64,000 bases of DNA, taken from positions 1 through 64,000 of the forward strand of contig JANIHI010000011.1 of NCBI GenBank assembly GCA_024518585.1, read 5' to 3'. The DNA is from Methanolinea sp. Its GTDB lineage: Archaea > Halobacteriota > Methanomicrobia > Methanomicrobiales > Methanospirillaceae. Every line of letters starts with the position of its first letter. Positions within the stretch are counted from its first letter, which is position 1. A program made the position numbers and the translations under genes. This document shows positions 9,377 through 17,775 of the stretch, one piece after another. A model generated the notes under the pieces. It ran no database searches and was not told the origin of the DNA. It saw only the letters and a program-made list of their open reading frames with translations.

Positions 9377-9981
9377 GGGGGACTGCCCATTACCGCGGTG
9401 ATCTTTTCGATGAGGGTATCCAGGGCACCTATCTCGAATATCATCAGGATGGTGCCGACCACCCGGAGGTCTTCGATCATGAACTGCGACACGGCGAGGA
9501 TGACCCAGTCATAGCCGGGAGACCTCTCCCTCCCAAGGATATCCTCAATTCTGCCTTCCCTGTACTCCGGCATCGAGTAGGTGAGGCGCTCGCCGAGGAC
9601 GTTTGTAATGGAGCCCATCACGGCATTGTTCACGATGTTCCCGACCTCGTTGAGGGTCTCGATCCGGAGCGCGTCGAGTTCAGGCTCATCGATCTCCTCC
9701 CCTGTCAGGGCCATGATCAGGACTGCGGCACCCTTTTCAGGAAAAATGAGCATGCTCATGCCCGAGAACGATCCCGCAAACCTGAGGGTGACGGCAGAGA
9801 GGTGCGCACTGTCCAGGAGCCGCTGCTCACCGGCAAGATCCGAATACCGCAGGACGCGGACCTCGGGGACGTGGAGCCGGATGTGTGTCCCGGTCATGTC
9901 GTTGAGGAGCCCGGCGGCACGCCCGACACCGATGTTGATCAACTCGCGGATCGCGTCAATAGACTCTTCTCCGACATTCAT
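9373..9981 (-). CDS. cheC: CheC-type phosphatase
   Basis: A 202-residue member of the CheC/CheX/FliY family, which dephosphorylates CheY-P. It has two copies of the family signature: ELINIGVGRAAGLLN followed by a proline about 22 residues later, and ETLNEVGNIVNNAVMG followed by a proline. Both keep the Glu and Asn that position water for dephosphorylation. The gene overlaps its neighbours by 4 bp on each side. The receiver just upstream is therefore the likely substrate. No chemotaxis receptor, CheA or archaellum gene is present here, so this is probably a local circuit outside motility. Confidence 0.85.
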   Translation of the reverse strand: MNVGEESIDAIRELINIGVGRAAGLLNDMTGTHIRLHVPEVRVLRYSDLAGEQRLLDSAHLSAVTLRFAGSFSGMSMLIFPEKGAAVLIMALTGEEIDEPELDALRIETLNEVGNIVNNAVMGSITNVLGERLTYSMPEYREGRIEDILGRERSPGYDWVILAVSQFMIEDLRVVGTILMIFEIGALDTLIEKITAVMGSPP

Positions 9982-10349
9982 GCCTTCTTTGCGCTCCCGA
10001 TTGCCCTCTCGACGGCAGGGATGAGAGTCTCCCTGTCCACCGGCTTATTGAGGATATCGCAGGCCCCAAGCTCCAGGCAGATGTCCCGGGTGGTCTTCTG
10101 GATATCGGAGGTAAAGACAAGGACCGGGGTGCCAAGACGCTCTTTTCGGACCATTCGTACAAAGCTGTACCCGTCGATCCCGGGCATCAGGAGGTCGCAG
10201 ATGACGAGGTCGGGGGTCTCGCGGAGGGCCACCGCGAACCCCTCCTTCCCGTCGCCTGCGGTCACGACCTCGTACCCCTTCTCCTCAAGGACAGAAGAAA
10301 TGAGTCTCCTCTGAAACCTTGAATCATCGATGACGAGAATTTTTGCCAT
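9978..10349 (-). CDS. Single-domain CheY-like response regulator
   Basis: A 123-residue stand-alone receiver. Asp8 and Asp9 bind Mg2+, Asp52 in ICDLLMPG is the phosphoacceptor, Thr80 is the switch residue and Lys102 (NKPVD) completes the active site. There is no output domain. It is the first gene of an operon with the CheC phosphatase and PAS kinase downstream; the overlaps imply translational coupling. A good minus-strand TATA box (AAATTTATAAGG) lies about 50 bases before the ATG, and GGAGAG precedes the start. Confidence 0.92.
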   Translation of the reverse strand: MAKILVIDDSRFQRRLISSVLEEKGYEVVTAGDGKEGFAVALRETPDLVICDLLMPGIDGYSFVRMVRKERLGTPVLVFTSDIQKTTRDICLELGACDILNKPVDRETLIPAVERAIGSAKKA

Positions 10350-10439
10350 GATCGGCTCTCCGTCCCCAAAACTTGTTTTCTTTCTCCCGTTCGCCTTTTA
10401 TCCTTATAAATTTCGCCATGCGGTTTTCCGGCCGGGGTC

Positions 10440-11201
10440 TCATTCATTGAACGTTCTGTAAAGCCTGTTTGCCAGGGACTGGAAGGCCCCGATGGCAATG
10501 CAGAGGGCGGCGATGTCGAGGAGGGGGTGGAAATGGGTTGCCTTTCCAAACCCCGCCTGGACGAGGTCGTTTCCATAGGTCAGGGGAGAAAGGTACGCGA
10601 TGACCTGGCCCGGGAACGGGACCTCCCCGATGGGGACAAAGACCCCCGAGACAAAGATGAGCGGGAGGCGCACGAGGTTGAGCATGGACATGATATCGCC
10701 CGGGCTCTCTGTCGGGTAGGCAGCAAAGAGGGTCCCCATCGTTGCGAAGCAAAAGGAAAGGAGGACGATCCCGGCTGCGAGGGCCGGAAGGTCTGAAACA
10801 GGGGCCTTGAAGAGGACCATCCCTGCGGCAAGGGGAACGAGCGCGATGCAGCAGGCATACAAAAAACCGCTCATGCTCTCGCCAAGGACGACCATGTGCA
10901 GTGATATGGGGGCAGAGAGAAGGCGTTCGAATGTCTTTGTCCTCCTCTCGAGGGGGATGGAGACGGGTTCGATCGAGGACGAGGAGAAGAGGATTGTTAT
11001 CGCGATCAGACCCGGGACCATGGTCGCCGGGTCTGCCGGCCGGCCGACCGCGAAAGCAAGGAACATGAAGAGGGGAAAGAGCATCCCGGAGACGATGATG
11101 TTGGGCTTGAGGTAGTAGATGAGGATGTCTTTGCGTGCAATTGCCCAGGCGGCGGAAAACCCTGTGCAGACCTCCCGCCAGTACTCCGACACAATTCTCA
11201 C
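10440..11201 (-). CDS. ABC-2 type transporter permease
   Basis: A 253-residue integral membrane protein with about six hydrophobic segments and the ABC-2 signature around GLIAITILFSSSSIEPVSIPLERRTKTFERLLSAP. It also has the late motif PLIFVSGVFVPIGEVPFPGQ that is typical of drug/lipid exporter permeases. The start overlaps the end of the ATPase gene by 4 bp, so the two form one exporter. The substrate is unknown. Confidence 0.9.
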   Translation of the reverse strand: MRIVSEYWREVCTGFSAAWAIARKDILIYYLKPNIIVSGMLFPLFMFLAFAVGRPADPATMVPGLIAITILFSSSSIEPVSIPLERRTKTFERLLSAPISLHMVVLGESMSGFLYACCIALVPLAAGMVLFKAPVSDLPALAAGIVLLSFCFATMGTLFAAYPTESPGDIMSMLNLVRLPLIFVSGVFVPIGEVPFPGQVIAYLSPLTYGNDLVQAGFGKATHFHPLLDIAALCIAIGAFQSLANRLYRTFNE

Positions 11202-12148
11202 GGGGTCCCGCCCCCTCCTTTTTCGTCAAGGCCCGTCAGCCGGATGAATACGTCCTCGAGACTGGGGCCCCTGGTGTTGATACTGATGATCCGGAGGTTG
11301 GCCCTCCGGGCGTAGTCCATGACACCCTCGATGACTGCCGGCGGGTCACCGGTGATCAGGCGGACCTTGTCGCCCATCTTCCGGACACCGGTGACCTGAT
11401 CGATCCCGGCAAGATCCTCCGCCCTGACGGCGCCCGGGAGGTCGAAGGCGACCTCGATCGACTGGACACTCTGGATCGTCTTCTTGAGCCTTTCCGGCGT
11501 GTCGATGGCTGCGATCCGGCCCCTGTTGATGATCGCCACCCTGTCGCAAAGGATGTTTGCCTCCTCGATGTTGTGGGTCGTGAGGAATATGGTCACTCCT
11601 TCCCTGGTGAGACGCTGGATGACGTCCCTGATGATCAGGTTGCTCTGGACATCCAGGCCAGAGGTCGGCTCGTCGAGGAAGAGGAGGTGGGGCTTGTTGA
11701 TGAGGCCCATGGCAATCGTGAGCCGCCGTTTCATGCCCTTGGAAAAACCCTTCGTTTTATCGTCCTTCCGCCCGGTAAGGCCAAGGACCGAGAGGAGGTC
11801 GAGGGCCCGGCTCTCGCGTTCCCTTTTCCCGACGTTGTAGAGCCTGGCGGTGAACATGAGGTTTTCCCAGGCAGAGAGGTCGGTGTAGATATTGGACGTC
11901 TCGTGCACGATTCCAATCTCCCTGCGTGCCGGGATCTTTTCCCGCACGACGTCCCTGCCGAAGATGCGCCCGGAACCTCCCGTGGGCTCGGTCGTGCCGG
12001 TCAGGATGCGGATCGTTGTCGTCTTTCCCGCCCCGTTCGGCCCGAGGAACCCAAATGTCTCGCCCTCCTCGACGGAAAAGCTGATACCTGCCAGTGCCTG
12101 GATGGTACCGAACCTCTTTTCGAGGGATATTGCCTCTATTGCATGCAT
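11198..12148 (-). CDS. ABC transporter ATP-binding protein (daunorubicin-resistance type)
   Basis: A 316-residue ATPase. It has Walker A GPNGAGKTTT, the signature FSKGMKRRL, Walker B LLFLDEPTSGLD and the switch His in TTHNIEEA. A C-terminal extension of about 90 residues follows, as in DrrA-type exporter ATPases. It is followed by its permease with a 4-bp overlap. No regulator is fused or adjacent. About 385 bp separate it from the partner-switching genes, so it probably has its own promoter. Confidence 0.92.
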   Translation of the reverse strand: MHAIEAISLEKRFGTIQALAGISFSVEEGETFGFLGPNGAGKTTTIRILTGTTEPTGGSGRIFGRDVVREKIPARREIGIVHETSNIYTDLSAWENLMFTARLYNVGKRERESRALDLLSVLGLTGRKDDKTKGFSKGMKRRLTIAMGLINKPHLLFLDEPTSGLDVQSNLIIRDVIQRLTREGVTIFLTTHNIEEANILCDRVAIINRGRIAAIDTPERLKKTIQSVQSIEVAFDLPGAVRAEDLAGIDQVTGVRKMGDKVRLITGDPPAVIEGVMDYARRANLRIISINTRGPSLEDVFIRLTGLDEKGGGGTP

Positions 12149-12533
12149 GGGTCGTCACGGGGGGGACAGGAGAGCCTGGAAAATCTCCCCGGGGATAAGG
12201 GGGGATATGGAACCCTTCCGACGTGAAGGTTTCTCTTCCTTCCCAAGGCAGGGGATTATGGCCCCAGCACCCCGTTGTTCCGGTGAAAATGGCTTCGCCG
12301 TCTTCACTATTCAGGCTCGACCGCAGGGCGGTCATCGGCGGTGTGCATGAAGATGATTTCGCTGTTTTTAAACCTTATGTTCAGCTGCATGGTGGTCAGG
12401 GATGGTCACTGTGGAAAATATCTGTGCCAATTTCATGACTGTGTATGCTCGTGTACCAGAGAGAACCATGTGGTTTTTCCCAATCCCAGCGGGAGTGTTA
12501 TATGCTCCCCGTGCCGGAATGGAACGGCCCTTT
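12149..12533. other. Intergenic region upstream of the ABC exporter
   Basis: A minus-strand TATA-like TTTAAAAA lies near 12366-12374 and could serve the ABC operon through a leader of about 200 nt. The rest shows no coding signal and no repeat that I can identify. Confidence 0.3.
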
Positions 12534-12947
12534 TTAATCCCGTCGTTTCCGGAGTGTGAGGATATTTTCCCCGTCCCGGTACTCGTAGGAGACCTCGTCC
12601 ATCAGAGTCCGGATGAGGTGGACGCCCAGTCCCCCGATCTCCCTCTCCCCGAGGGGCGAAGTGATATCAGGCTCCGGCACGAGGAGGGGGTTGAAGGGGG
12701 TCCCCCTGTCCCGGAGCTCGATGGTGACATAATCGGGGCCGGGCAGGACACCGAGAACGAGGTCACCCTCGCCGTTGGGGTACGCATAGGTCATGACGTT
12801 GACTACCGCCTCCTCGACGGCCAGTTCCAGGTCAGGGAGGAGCTGTTCCCTGATACCGGCCCCGCCGAGGACCTGGCGGAGGAACAAAAAAACCTCCCCG
12901 AGGTTATTTTTTTCCGCCCTGAGCGTGAGGTGTGACCAGCCGGTCAT
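12534..12947 (-). CDS. RsbW-like serine kinase / anti-sigma-type ATPase
   Basis: A 137-residue protein of the HATPase_c_2 family used as switch kinases (RsbW, SpoIIAB, RsbT). Visible elements are the N box EEAVVNVMTYAYP, a G1-type motif RDRGTPFNP and the G2 loop GGLGVHLIRTL. In bacteria such kinases phosphorylate a STAS antagonist and bind a sigma factor. Archaea have no sigma factors, so the output partner here is unknown. It is the last gene of a three-gene set, 2 bp after the phosphatase gene. Confidence 0.88.
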   Translation of the reverse strand: MTGWSHLTLRAEKNNLGEVFLFLRQVLGGAGIREQLLPDLELAVEEAVVNVMTYAYPNGEGDLVLGVLPGPDYVTIELRDRGTPFNPLLVPEPDITSPLGEREIGGLGVHLIRTLMDEVSYEYRDGENILTLRKRRD

Positions 12948-12949
12948 GG

Positions 12950-14332
12950 CTATCCGACCTTCAGGACGAGGAGGGTGATGTCATCGAACTGGGGCATGCC
13001 ACGGGTGTGCAGGGCGACACTCTCCGTGATTGCGTCGAGGATATCCCGGGCCGTCCGTTCCCGGGAAGATACGACCACGTCCGCCAGGCGCCCGACCCCG
13101 AACTCCTCGTCCTTTGTATTGACGGCCTCGGTGACGCCGTCGGTGTAAAAGATGAGGACGTCGCCCGGAGAGAGAGATTCCCTTGCGTCCGTGTATTCGG
13201 CCTCCCCGATGACGCCGAGTGCCGGCCCCGTTGTGCCCAGGTCCGAGAGTGTCCCGTCTGCCCTTGCGAGGAGGGGCGGGTTGTGGCCGGCATTGACATA
13301 CTCGACAGCCCGCGATCCAGGGTCGACCACGCCGTAGCAGAGGGTGACAAACATCCCGTAGCGGGCGTCGGCAGAGATCATCCTGTTTGCGTCCCTGATG
13401 CACGGGAGGGGAGCCCTGTGCCACATTGCGTTTGCCCGCGTCACCGTCCGGGAAAGCGCCATGAAGAGGGCGGCGGGGACTCCCTTGCCGGACACGTCGG
13501 CGATGATGATGCCGAAAGGTTCGCCGGGGCCCCGGACAATGACGTCGTAGAAGTCTCCCCCGACCTCCTTTGCGGGAATACTCCGGGCAGCCAGGTCGAA
13601 TCCTCCTATCCGGGGAATCGATTCGGGGAGGAAACTCTCCTGGATCTGGCGTGCAACTGCCAGTTCCGCGTTCTTCCTCTCGAGCTCGTCGTGGAATGTG
13701 TCCCGTTCTCCCTTCGTTTTCTGCTCGGCTGCCAGGTTGGAAATGATGAAGGCGAATATGAACATCCCCCCGGCGTTCGCAAGGACCATGGGGATGCAGA
13801 TCTGGGCGACGAGGCTCTCTGCCATGGAACGCGGTTGCGCCATGACGAGTACGAGGCCATTGTGGAGCAGTTCCATACCCCCTGCAAAGAGGACGGCCTT
13901 TCCCATACCAATGAATTTCCTGCCGCTGGAGAGCCAGAGAAGACCGCCAAAAAGACCTGCAATCACTGTCGCAAGGCAGCAGGGGACGACCGTGAAACCT
14001 CCCATGCCGGACCTGTAGAGGGCCCCGACCAGGCCGGCACCCATGCCGGCGACGGGCCCGGCAAGGAGACCTGCAACCATGGGCCCCAGGTCCCGCACGT
14101 TGACGGGGGCACCCATGATCTCGATGCTCCCCCACGTGCCATAGATCGAGAGGGCCCCGAACACGAGGACGAGAAACGCCTGGTGCTTCCACGTCAGTTT
14201 GCCGGATACAATATCGCGGAACGTGGGGGTCCGTGAGAGGAGGTAGGCGATGACGGAAAGGACGCAGACGAGCTGGAAGAGGACGTGGATTATCTTTGCA
14301 TAGTCAGTGAGCAACGCAGTGGGAATATCCAT
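12950..14332 (-). CDS. Membrane-anchored SpoIIE/PP2C-type phosphatase (RsbU-like)
   Basis: A 460-residue protein. Residues 1-205 carry about six hydrophobic helices with the pattern of a 5TM receptor of the LytS type (GSIEIMGAPVNVRDLGPMVAGLLAGP). A short coiled coil follows, then a PP2C-like SpoIIE domain (FLPESIPRIGGFDLAARSIPA, EVGGDFYD, ADVSGKGVPAALFM, YTDGVTEA, FDDITLL). The acidic residues that bind the two metal ions are present. The family dephosphorylates phospho-STAS proteins, which are encoded here 24 bp upstream. A membrane sensor coupled to this phosphatase suggests detection of an envelope or small-molecule signal. Confidence 0.9.
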   Translation of the reverse strand: MDIPTALLTDYAKIIHVLFQLVCVLSVIAYLLSRTPTFRDIVSGKLTWKHQAFLVLVFGALSIYGTWGSIEIMGAPVNVRDLGPMVAGLLAGPVAGMGAGLVGALYRSGMGGFTVVPCCLATVIAGLFGGLLWLSSGRKFIGMGKAVLFAGGMELLHNGLVLVMAQPRSMAESLVAQICIPMVLANAGGMFIFAFIISNLAAEQKTKGERDTFHDELERKNAELAVARQIQESFLPESIPRIGGFDLAARSIPAKEVGGDFYDVIVRGPGEPFGIIIADVSGKGVPAALFMALSRTVTRANAMWHRAPLPCIRDANRMISADARYGMFVTLCYGVVDPGSRAVEYVNAGHNPPLLARADGTLSDLGTTGPALGVIGEAEYTDARESLSPGDVLIFYTDGVTEAVNTKDEEFGVGRLADVVVSSRERTARDILDAITESVALHTRGMPQFDDITLLVLKVG

Positions 14333-14356
14333 TCCTGAGTACCTGCACGACTGCCT

Positions 14357-14710
14357 TCAGGAGAAGAAGCTCTCGACGGCCTGGTTCTCCTGCTCGAATA
14401 TGGTAAATATCCGGTCAAACCCCGTCATCGTGATCACGTCACGGACCTGGGGCTGGAGGCAGGAGAGCCGGAGGTCGCCCCCCGCTTGCCGTGCCTGTTT
14501 CAGCCCGGCGAGGAGGACACGGAGGCCCGAGCTGCTGATGTAGGAGAGGTCAGATGCGTTGACGACCATTTTCGTCCGACCCGACCGGACCAGTGACTGG
14601 ATAGCATTCTCCCCCTCTGGACTTGTGTTGGCATCCATCCGCCCGGAAAAAAGGATGATATCGATATCACGGTCCCTTTTTGTCGAGACCTGGAAGGGAG
14701 CACTCACCAT
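14357..14710 (-). CDS. STAS-domain anti-sigma-factor antagonist (RsbV/SpoIIAA-like)
   Basis: A 117-residue STAS protein. The diagnostic loop YISSSGLRVLL carries the serine that switch kinases phosphorylate, preceded by the strand KMVVNASDL. It is the first gene of a minus-strand set with the phosphatase and the kinase, so all three parts of a partner-switching cycle are co-encoded. A perfect 10-bp inverted repeat lies only 5 bp before the ATG. Confidence 0.9.
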   Translation of the reverse strand: MVSAPFQVSTKRDRDIDIILFSGRMDANTSPEGENAIQSLVRSGRTKMVVNASDLSYISSSGLRVLLAGLKQARQAGGDLRLSCLQPQVRDVITMTGFDRIFTIFEQENQAVESFFS

Positions 14711-14714
14711 AGGT

Positions 14715-14741
14715 ATAATGTGACTCCCATTGTCACATTAT
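14715..14741. promoter_or_regulatory. 27-bp palindrome before the partner-switching operon
   Basis: ATAATGTGAC and GTCACATTAT are perfect 10-bp arms around a 7-nt spacer. The element ends 5 bp before the ATG of the STAS gene. It could be an operator covering the promoter, or an RNA hairpin that hides the start region. Confidence 0.6.
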
Positions 14742-15022
14742 TCTTCCCCTCGTATTTCCTGCCGGTGAGACTACCCTGTCGCCGAACGCGGCTCATTTCT
14801 CCACATTACCGGCAAACATCTTGTTTATCGACCCAGTGTAGGCCGGATGCCTGCATTTCCCGCGGGGAGATGGCAGGGCCGGAATTGTGCCCTTGAGTAA
14901 TCACCGGGGGTGTCCCGGGCACCTGACTTTCCCCGCCATCGTTTTATTTTCACGCATCCGTCCCGGGATACTTCCCCGGATGCCGGTACCCCGGGGGTTA
15001 ACGGTGTGGTTTTTACCCCGGA
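14742..15022. other. Divergent intergenic region between STAS and metallo-beta-lactamase genes
   Basis: A plus-strand TATA-like GTTTTATTTTC lies near 14939-14950, about 75 bases before the metallo-beta-lactamase gene. No other element can be supported. Confidence 0.3.
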
Positions 15023-16780
15023 ATGCACACTCTCCCTGAGATGATCCGACCTCTCTCCCCCCTTCTTCCCGCCCGGTGGCAGCCCCTGCCCGGGGCAGCG
15101 GGAACGCGCGTGTATCCTTTTTTTGGAAAGCCAGACTGCACCAGTTCCAACCTTTGCCTGGTCGACACCGGCACCGAGTTTATCCTTGTCGATTCCGGGA
15201 CAAGCGAGCGTCAACTCGACGAAGTCGTCCGCCTCGTTGGGGAAGTCCCGGGCGGAGCTTCCCGTCCCGTCATTCTCTTCATCACGCACTGCCACGTCGA
15301 CCATTGCTACCCGCTCCTTGCCGGGTCACCGCTCGACAGCCTCTCCCTCATCGTCGCTGTCCAGGAGGAGGGCGCAGCCGCAATCGCAACCGGGGACGTC
15401 CACCTGACCCTCGGGGAGCTGTTTCGGAAGGAGGTGAGACCCCACGCGGTCCACATCCCCCTCCTGTGCCGGGCTGACCGGGAGGGAGGCGGTGAGAGGA
15501 GACTTATTGTTCCCGGCCTTGGCCCCGTCCGCCTGGTGATGGACATTCCAGCCGGGCATGTCTCTCCCCCTCCCCCCTCGCAGCAGGTCATCTTTCCCTC
15601 GGGGACGCGGGTCCTGGTTTTTCACACCCCAGGGCACACGCCGGACAGCACCTGCATCCGCATCGGGGACGTCCTCTTCTGCGGGGACATCATCTTTGCA
15701 ACGAAACCCGGCGTTGCAGGCATCAGGGGTTTTTCCCGCGATGACCTCCTTTCGTCGATCCAGGCCCTCCAGTCAATCGTGGATGCGGGAGAGGTCACCG
15801 TCTGGTACCCCGGGCATGGTGACCCGCTTGCGACCCCTGCCATGGCCAAAACCCTGCACAAGCTCAAAAAGGAGGCCCTCTCCCTCGAGGACATCCACTC
15901 CTTTGACCTCTCCCGCCTCGAGGAGTCCAGGGACCATGCCCTCGACATCCTCGACGAGGCAGAGAGGCTCTTTGCCATCATCGGGGGACGGCTCCTTTCC
16001 CTCTCGTTCCTCCTCGAGTCCCTCGGGGAAGACGCAGAGGCAGAAAAATTCCGAAAAGTCATGGATATTGCCGGGATTGACACTGTGCTCTGCGATTTCC
16101 AGCAGTTCTGCGCCGATGTCCGTGCGGGGAAGAGAGTCGAGATCCAGCTCGTCATGAAAGCAGTCCAGGTGCTCCAGAAACTCCAAAGGTCCATCTCCTA
16201 CGAGGAAGTCTCATGTGCCGTTGACAATTCCATCATCTGGAGGGCCGGGAGGCTCCTCGACGAATTCCTCGCCACATCCCGTGACATACCCCGGGACCCG
16301 ACACCCGACGCCGTCGACCTCGGTCCCCTCCTTGAGTCTCTCGTCACGACCGCACACTGCCCGCCCGTCTCTGACGAAGAATTTATTGCTGCTGCGGATG
16401 ACCCGGAGGCGTTTGGAAGGGCCCTCGTTGCCCGGCTCGCCTTCCTCCCCCCCTTTCCCCTGCTCTCCCTCGCCCTCGACCGGGAATGCGTCGGGATTCC
16501 CCCGGTTGCAAGCGACAGGTTCCGTCTCACCGACGGCCTGATGGCCCTTCTCGAGGACCTCGAGGCGGCAGGATGCCGGGACGCACGCCTTGGCGCCTGC
16601 CAGAGGGAAAACGCGGTCAAACTGGTCGTCGAGGCAGGTTGTCCGGGTGGAAAGGGAATATTTTCACCCCGTCTCATCCGGCGGCACGCACGCAGGTTCC
16701 AGCTCTGCGGTGGGGAGTTCTCGGCATCCCCGGGCGGGGACCGGATAACCTGCACGGTCTCGTTTGCCGCAGCACGGTGA
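15023..16780 (+). CDS. Metallo-beta-lactamase-fold protein fused to a degenerate kinase-like region
   Basis: A 585-residue protein. Residues about 25-285 are a metallo-beta-lactamase-fold hydrolase with THCHVDH, HTPGHTPDS and CGDIIF, plus a late GHGDP, so the dinuclear metal site looks complete. The remaining 300 residues are helical, then alpha/beta. They end in CGGEFSASPGGDRITCTVSFAA, which resembles the last strands of a histidine-kinase ATPase domain. I see neither a clear phosphoacceptor His nor ATP-binding boxes. The domain order and the position divergent to the partner-switching genes suggest a signalling role, but this is inference. The start ATG has a modest GGTGTGG upstream. Confidence 0.75.
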   Translation: MHTLPEMIRPLSPLLPARWQPLPGAAGTRVYPFFGKPDCTSSNLCLVDTGTEFILVDSGTSERQLDEVVRLVGEVPGGASRPVILFITHCHVDHCYPLLAGSPLDSLSLIVAVQEEGAAAIATGDVHLTLGELFRKEVRPHAVHIPLLCRADREGGGERRLIVPGLGPVRLVMDIPAGHVSPPPPSQQVIFPSGTRVLVFHTPGHTPDSTCIRIGDVLFCGDIIFATKPGVAGIRGFSRDDLLSSIQALQSIVDAGEVTVWYPGHGDPLATPAMAKTLHKLKKEALSLEDIHSFDLSRLEESRDHALDILDEAERLFAIIGGRLLSLSFLLESLGEDAEAEKFRKVMDIAGIDTVLCDFQQFCADVRAGKRVEIQLVMKAVQVLQKLQRSISYEEVSCAVDNSIIWRAGRLLDEFLATSRDIPRDPTPDAVDLGPLLESLVTTAHCPPVSDEEFIAAADDPEAFGRALVARLAFLPPFPLLSLALDRECVGIPPVASDRFRLTDGLMALLEDLEAAGCRDARLGACQRENAVKLVVEAGCPGGKGIFSPRLIRRHARRFQLCGGEFSASPGGDRITCTVSFAAAR

Positions 16781-16828
16781 AGCGGCGAATACCAAACTTT
16801 TATTACCTGACATAGGCCAGAATCGTCC

Positions 16829-17206
16829 ATGACAGAAAGACCACTTGGTGTCACTATCATCGGTATCCTCTGGATCATTGGTGGAATTCTTGCATTCCTT
16901 GGCGGGATAGGGATCGCCGTCCTCGGTGGCGTCATCGCAGGTCCCCTGGGAGCTGCCATCGGGCTGGTCATCGGCTTTATCCTCGTCATCGTCGGGTTGA
17001 TCGAGATTGTGCTTGGCATCGGCTGCTTCAAGGCATGGGGATGGGTCTGGACCGTGGGCGTCATCATCACCATCATCAGCCTCGTCATCGGTCTCATCGA
17101 TCTCGTGCAGTCAGGCGCGAGTGCCCTGATCGGGATCATCATCTCCGCGATCATCCTCTGGTACCTGTTCCAGGAGAACGTCAAGAAGTACTTTGGCAAG
17201 GCCTGA
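16829..17206 (+). CDS. Small membrane protein, four predicted helices
   Basis: A 125-residue hydrophobic protein. It has long Gly/Ile/Val-rich segments at about residues 8-30, 34-65, 70-93 and 98-118, and a charged C-terminus (FQENVKKYFGKA). It begins with MTERPLGVTIIGILWIIGG, a pattern common to small archaeal membrane proteins of unknown function. A TATA-like CTTTTATTACC lies about 30 bases before the ATG. No function is proposed. Confidence 0.75.
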   Translation: MTERPLGVTIIGILWIIGGILAFLGGIGIAVLGGVIAGPLGAAIGLVIGFILVIVGLIEIVLGIGCFKAWGWVWTVGVIITIISLVIGLIDLVQSGASALIGIIISAIILWYLFQENVKKYFGKA

Positions 17207-17775
17207 ACGGCGACAAAGGGCAGGAAATATTTATTTCCCCCCCTTTTTGTCATTTTAAGGGGTGTGAGTAGCACGGGTGCTTGAAAGCCTCACGTTCTTT
17301 TTAGTTTGTTGATTAAAGGGTGAAATGCCGTCTTTTTTTTAAATCCTTCTTCGTCATTTCAGGTGGGTACGTTGTATAACGGGGTTATTGTCTCTTTCTG
17401 GATTGCGCTGGTTAATTTAAAAAATATCGACTTAACGCGAAATGAATGGTGAAACCGCCGCCGGGGGGTCTTTCGGGAACGGCGGAACTATCCTCATGGG
17501 TGGGTGTGGTGGCGAGGCAGCCCCCCTTTTTTGGTCCCTATCCCCCCACTCAGGACAGCGAAGAGCCCGTTTTTCCCGTATTGCACCCGCGGCAGAACCG
17601 ACGGATTGCATCACGAAAGGGAAACGCTATCCCATTGAATTATTGGCCTTATTCATCAAAAACCCATTTTCTTGCTGCCATGTGCACCCCCGGGCTCCCG
17701 GTACAGCGGCAGGTATTAATACCCGGGAAGGGCACTCTCCTCATCCATTCCCCATTCCGTTTCCCGGAGTTATCC
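17207..17775. other. Intergenic region carrying repeat copy A
   Basis: About 570 bp between the membrane-protein gene and the REC-PAS gene. It starts with a T-rich stretch and contains the 220-bp dispersed repeat. It then runs through an AT-moderate leader to the ribosome binding site of the next gene. Short open frames within the repeat are not supported as genes. Confidence 0.5.
17348..17567 (+). repeat. 220-bp dispersed repeat, copy A
   Basis: This segment aligns along its whole length with 44263-44482. Shared blocks include CATTTCAGGTGGGTACGTTG, AATATCGACTTAA, GCGAAATGAATGGTGAAACC and GGCGGAACTATCCTCATG. The centre can fold into a GC-rich stem (CCGCCG with CGGCGG) in both copies. No transposase or clear terminal inverted repeat is present, so it is either a small non-autonomous mobile element or a structured RNA. 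The orientation is that of the next kinase gene. Confidence 0.75.

Noticed and set aside
9373-10349. CheY-CheC as part of a chemotaxis operon
   Set aside because: No CheA, CheB, CheR, receptor or archaellum gene is near. The operon ends in a PAS histidine kinase, so a separate signalling circuit is more likely.
11135-12226. Long open frame antisense to the ABC transporter ATPase
   Set aside because: It is the antisense of a clear ATPase gene; in GC-rich coding DNA such frames stay open by codon bias. Its translation is acidic and Pro/Asp-rich without any motif.
12932-14236. 434-codon open frame antisense to the SpoIIE phosphatase gene
   Set aside because: The minus-strand product has complete membrane and phosphatase domains, and the plus-strand translation has no recognisable fold.
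17442-17650. Short open frames starting ATGAATGGTGAAACC in both copies of the dispersed repeat
   Set aside because: They share only the first residues, then diverge in frame and length, which fits a non-coding element rather than a conserved peptide.
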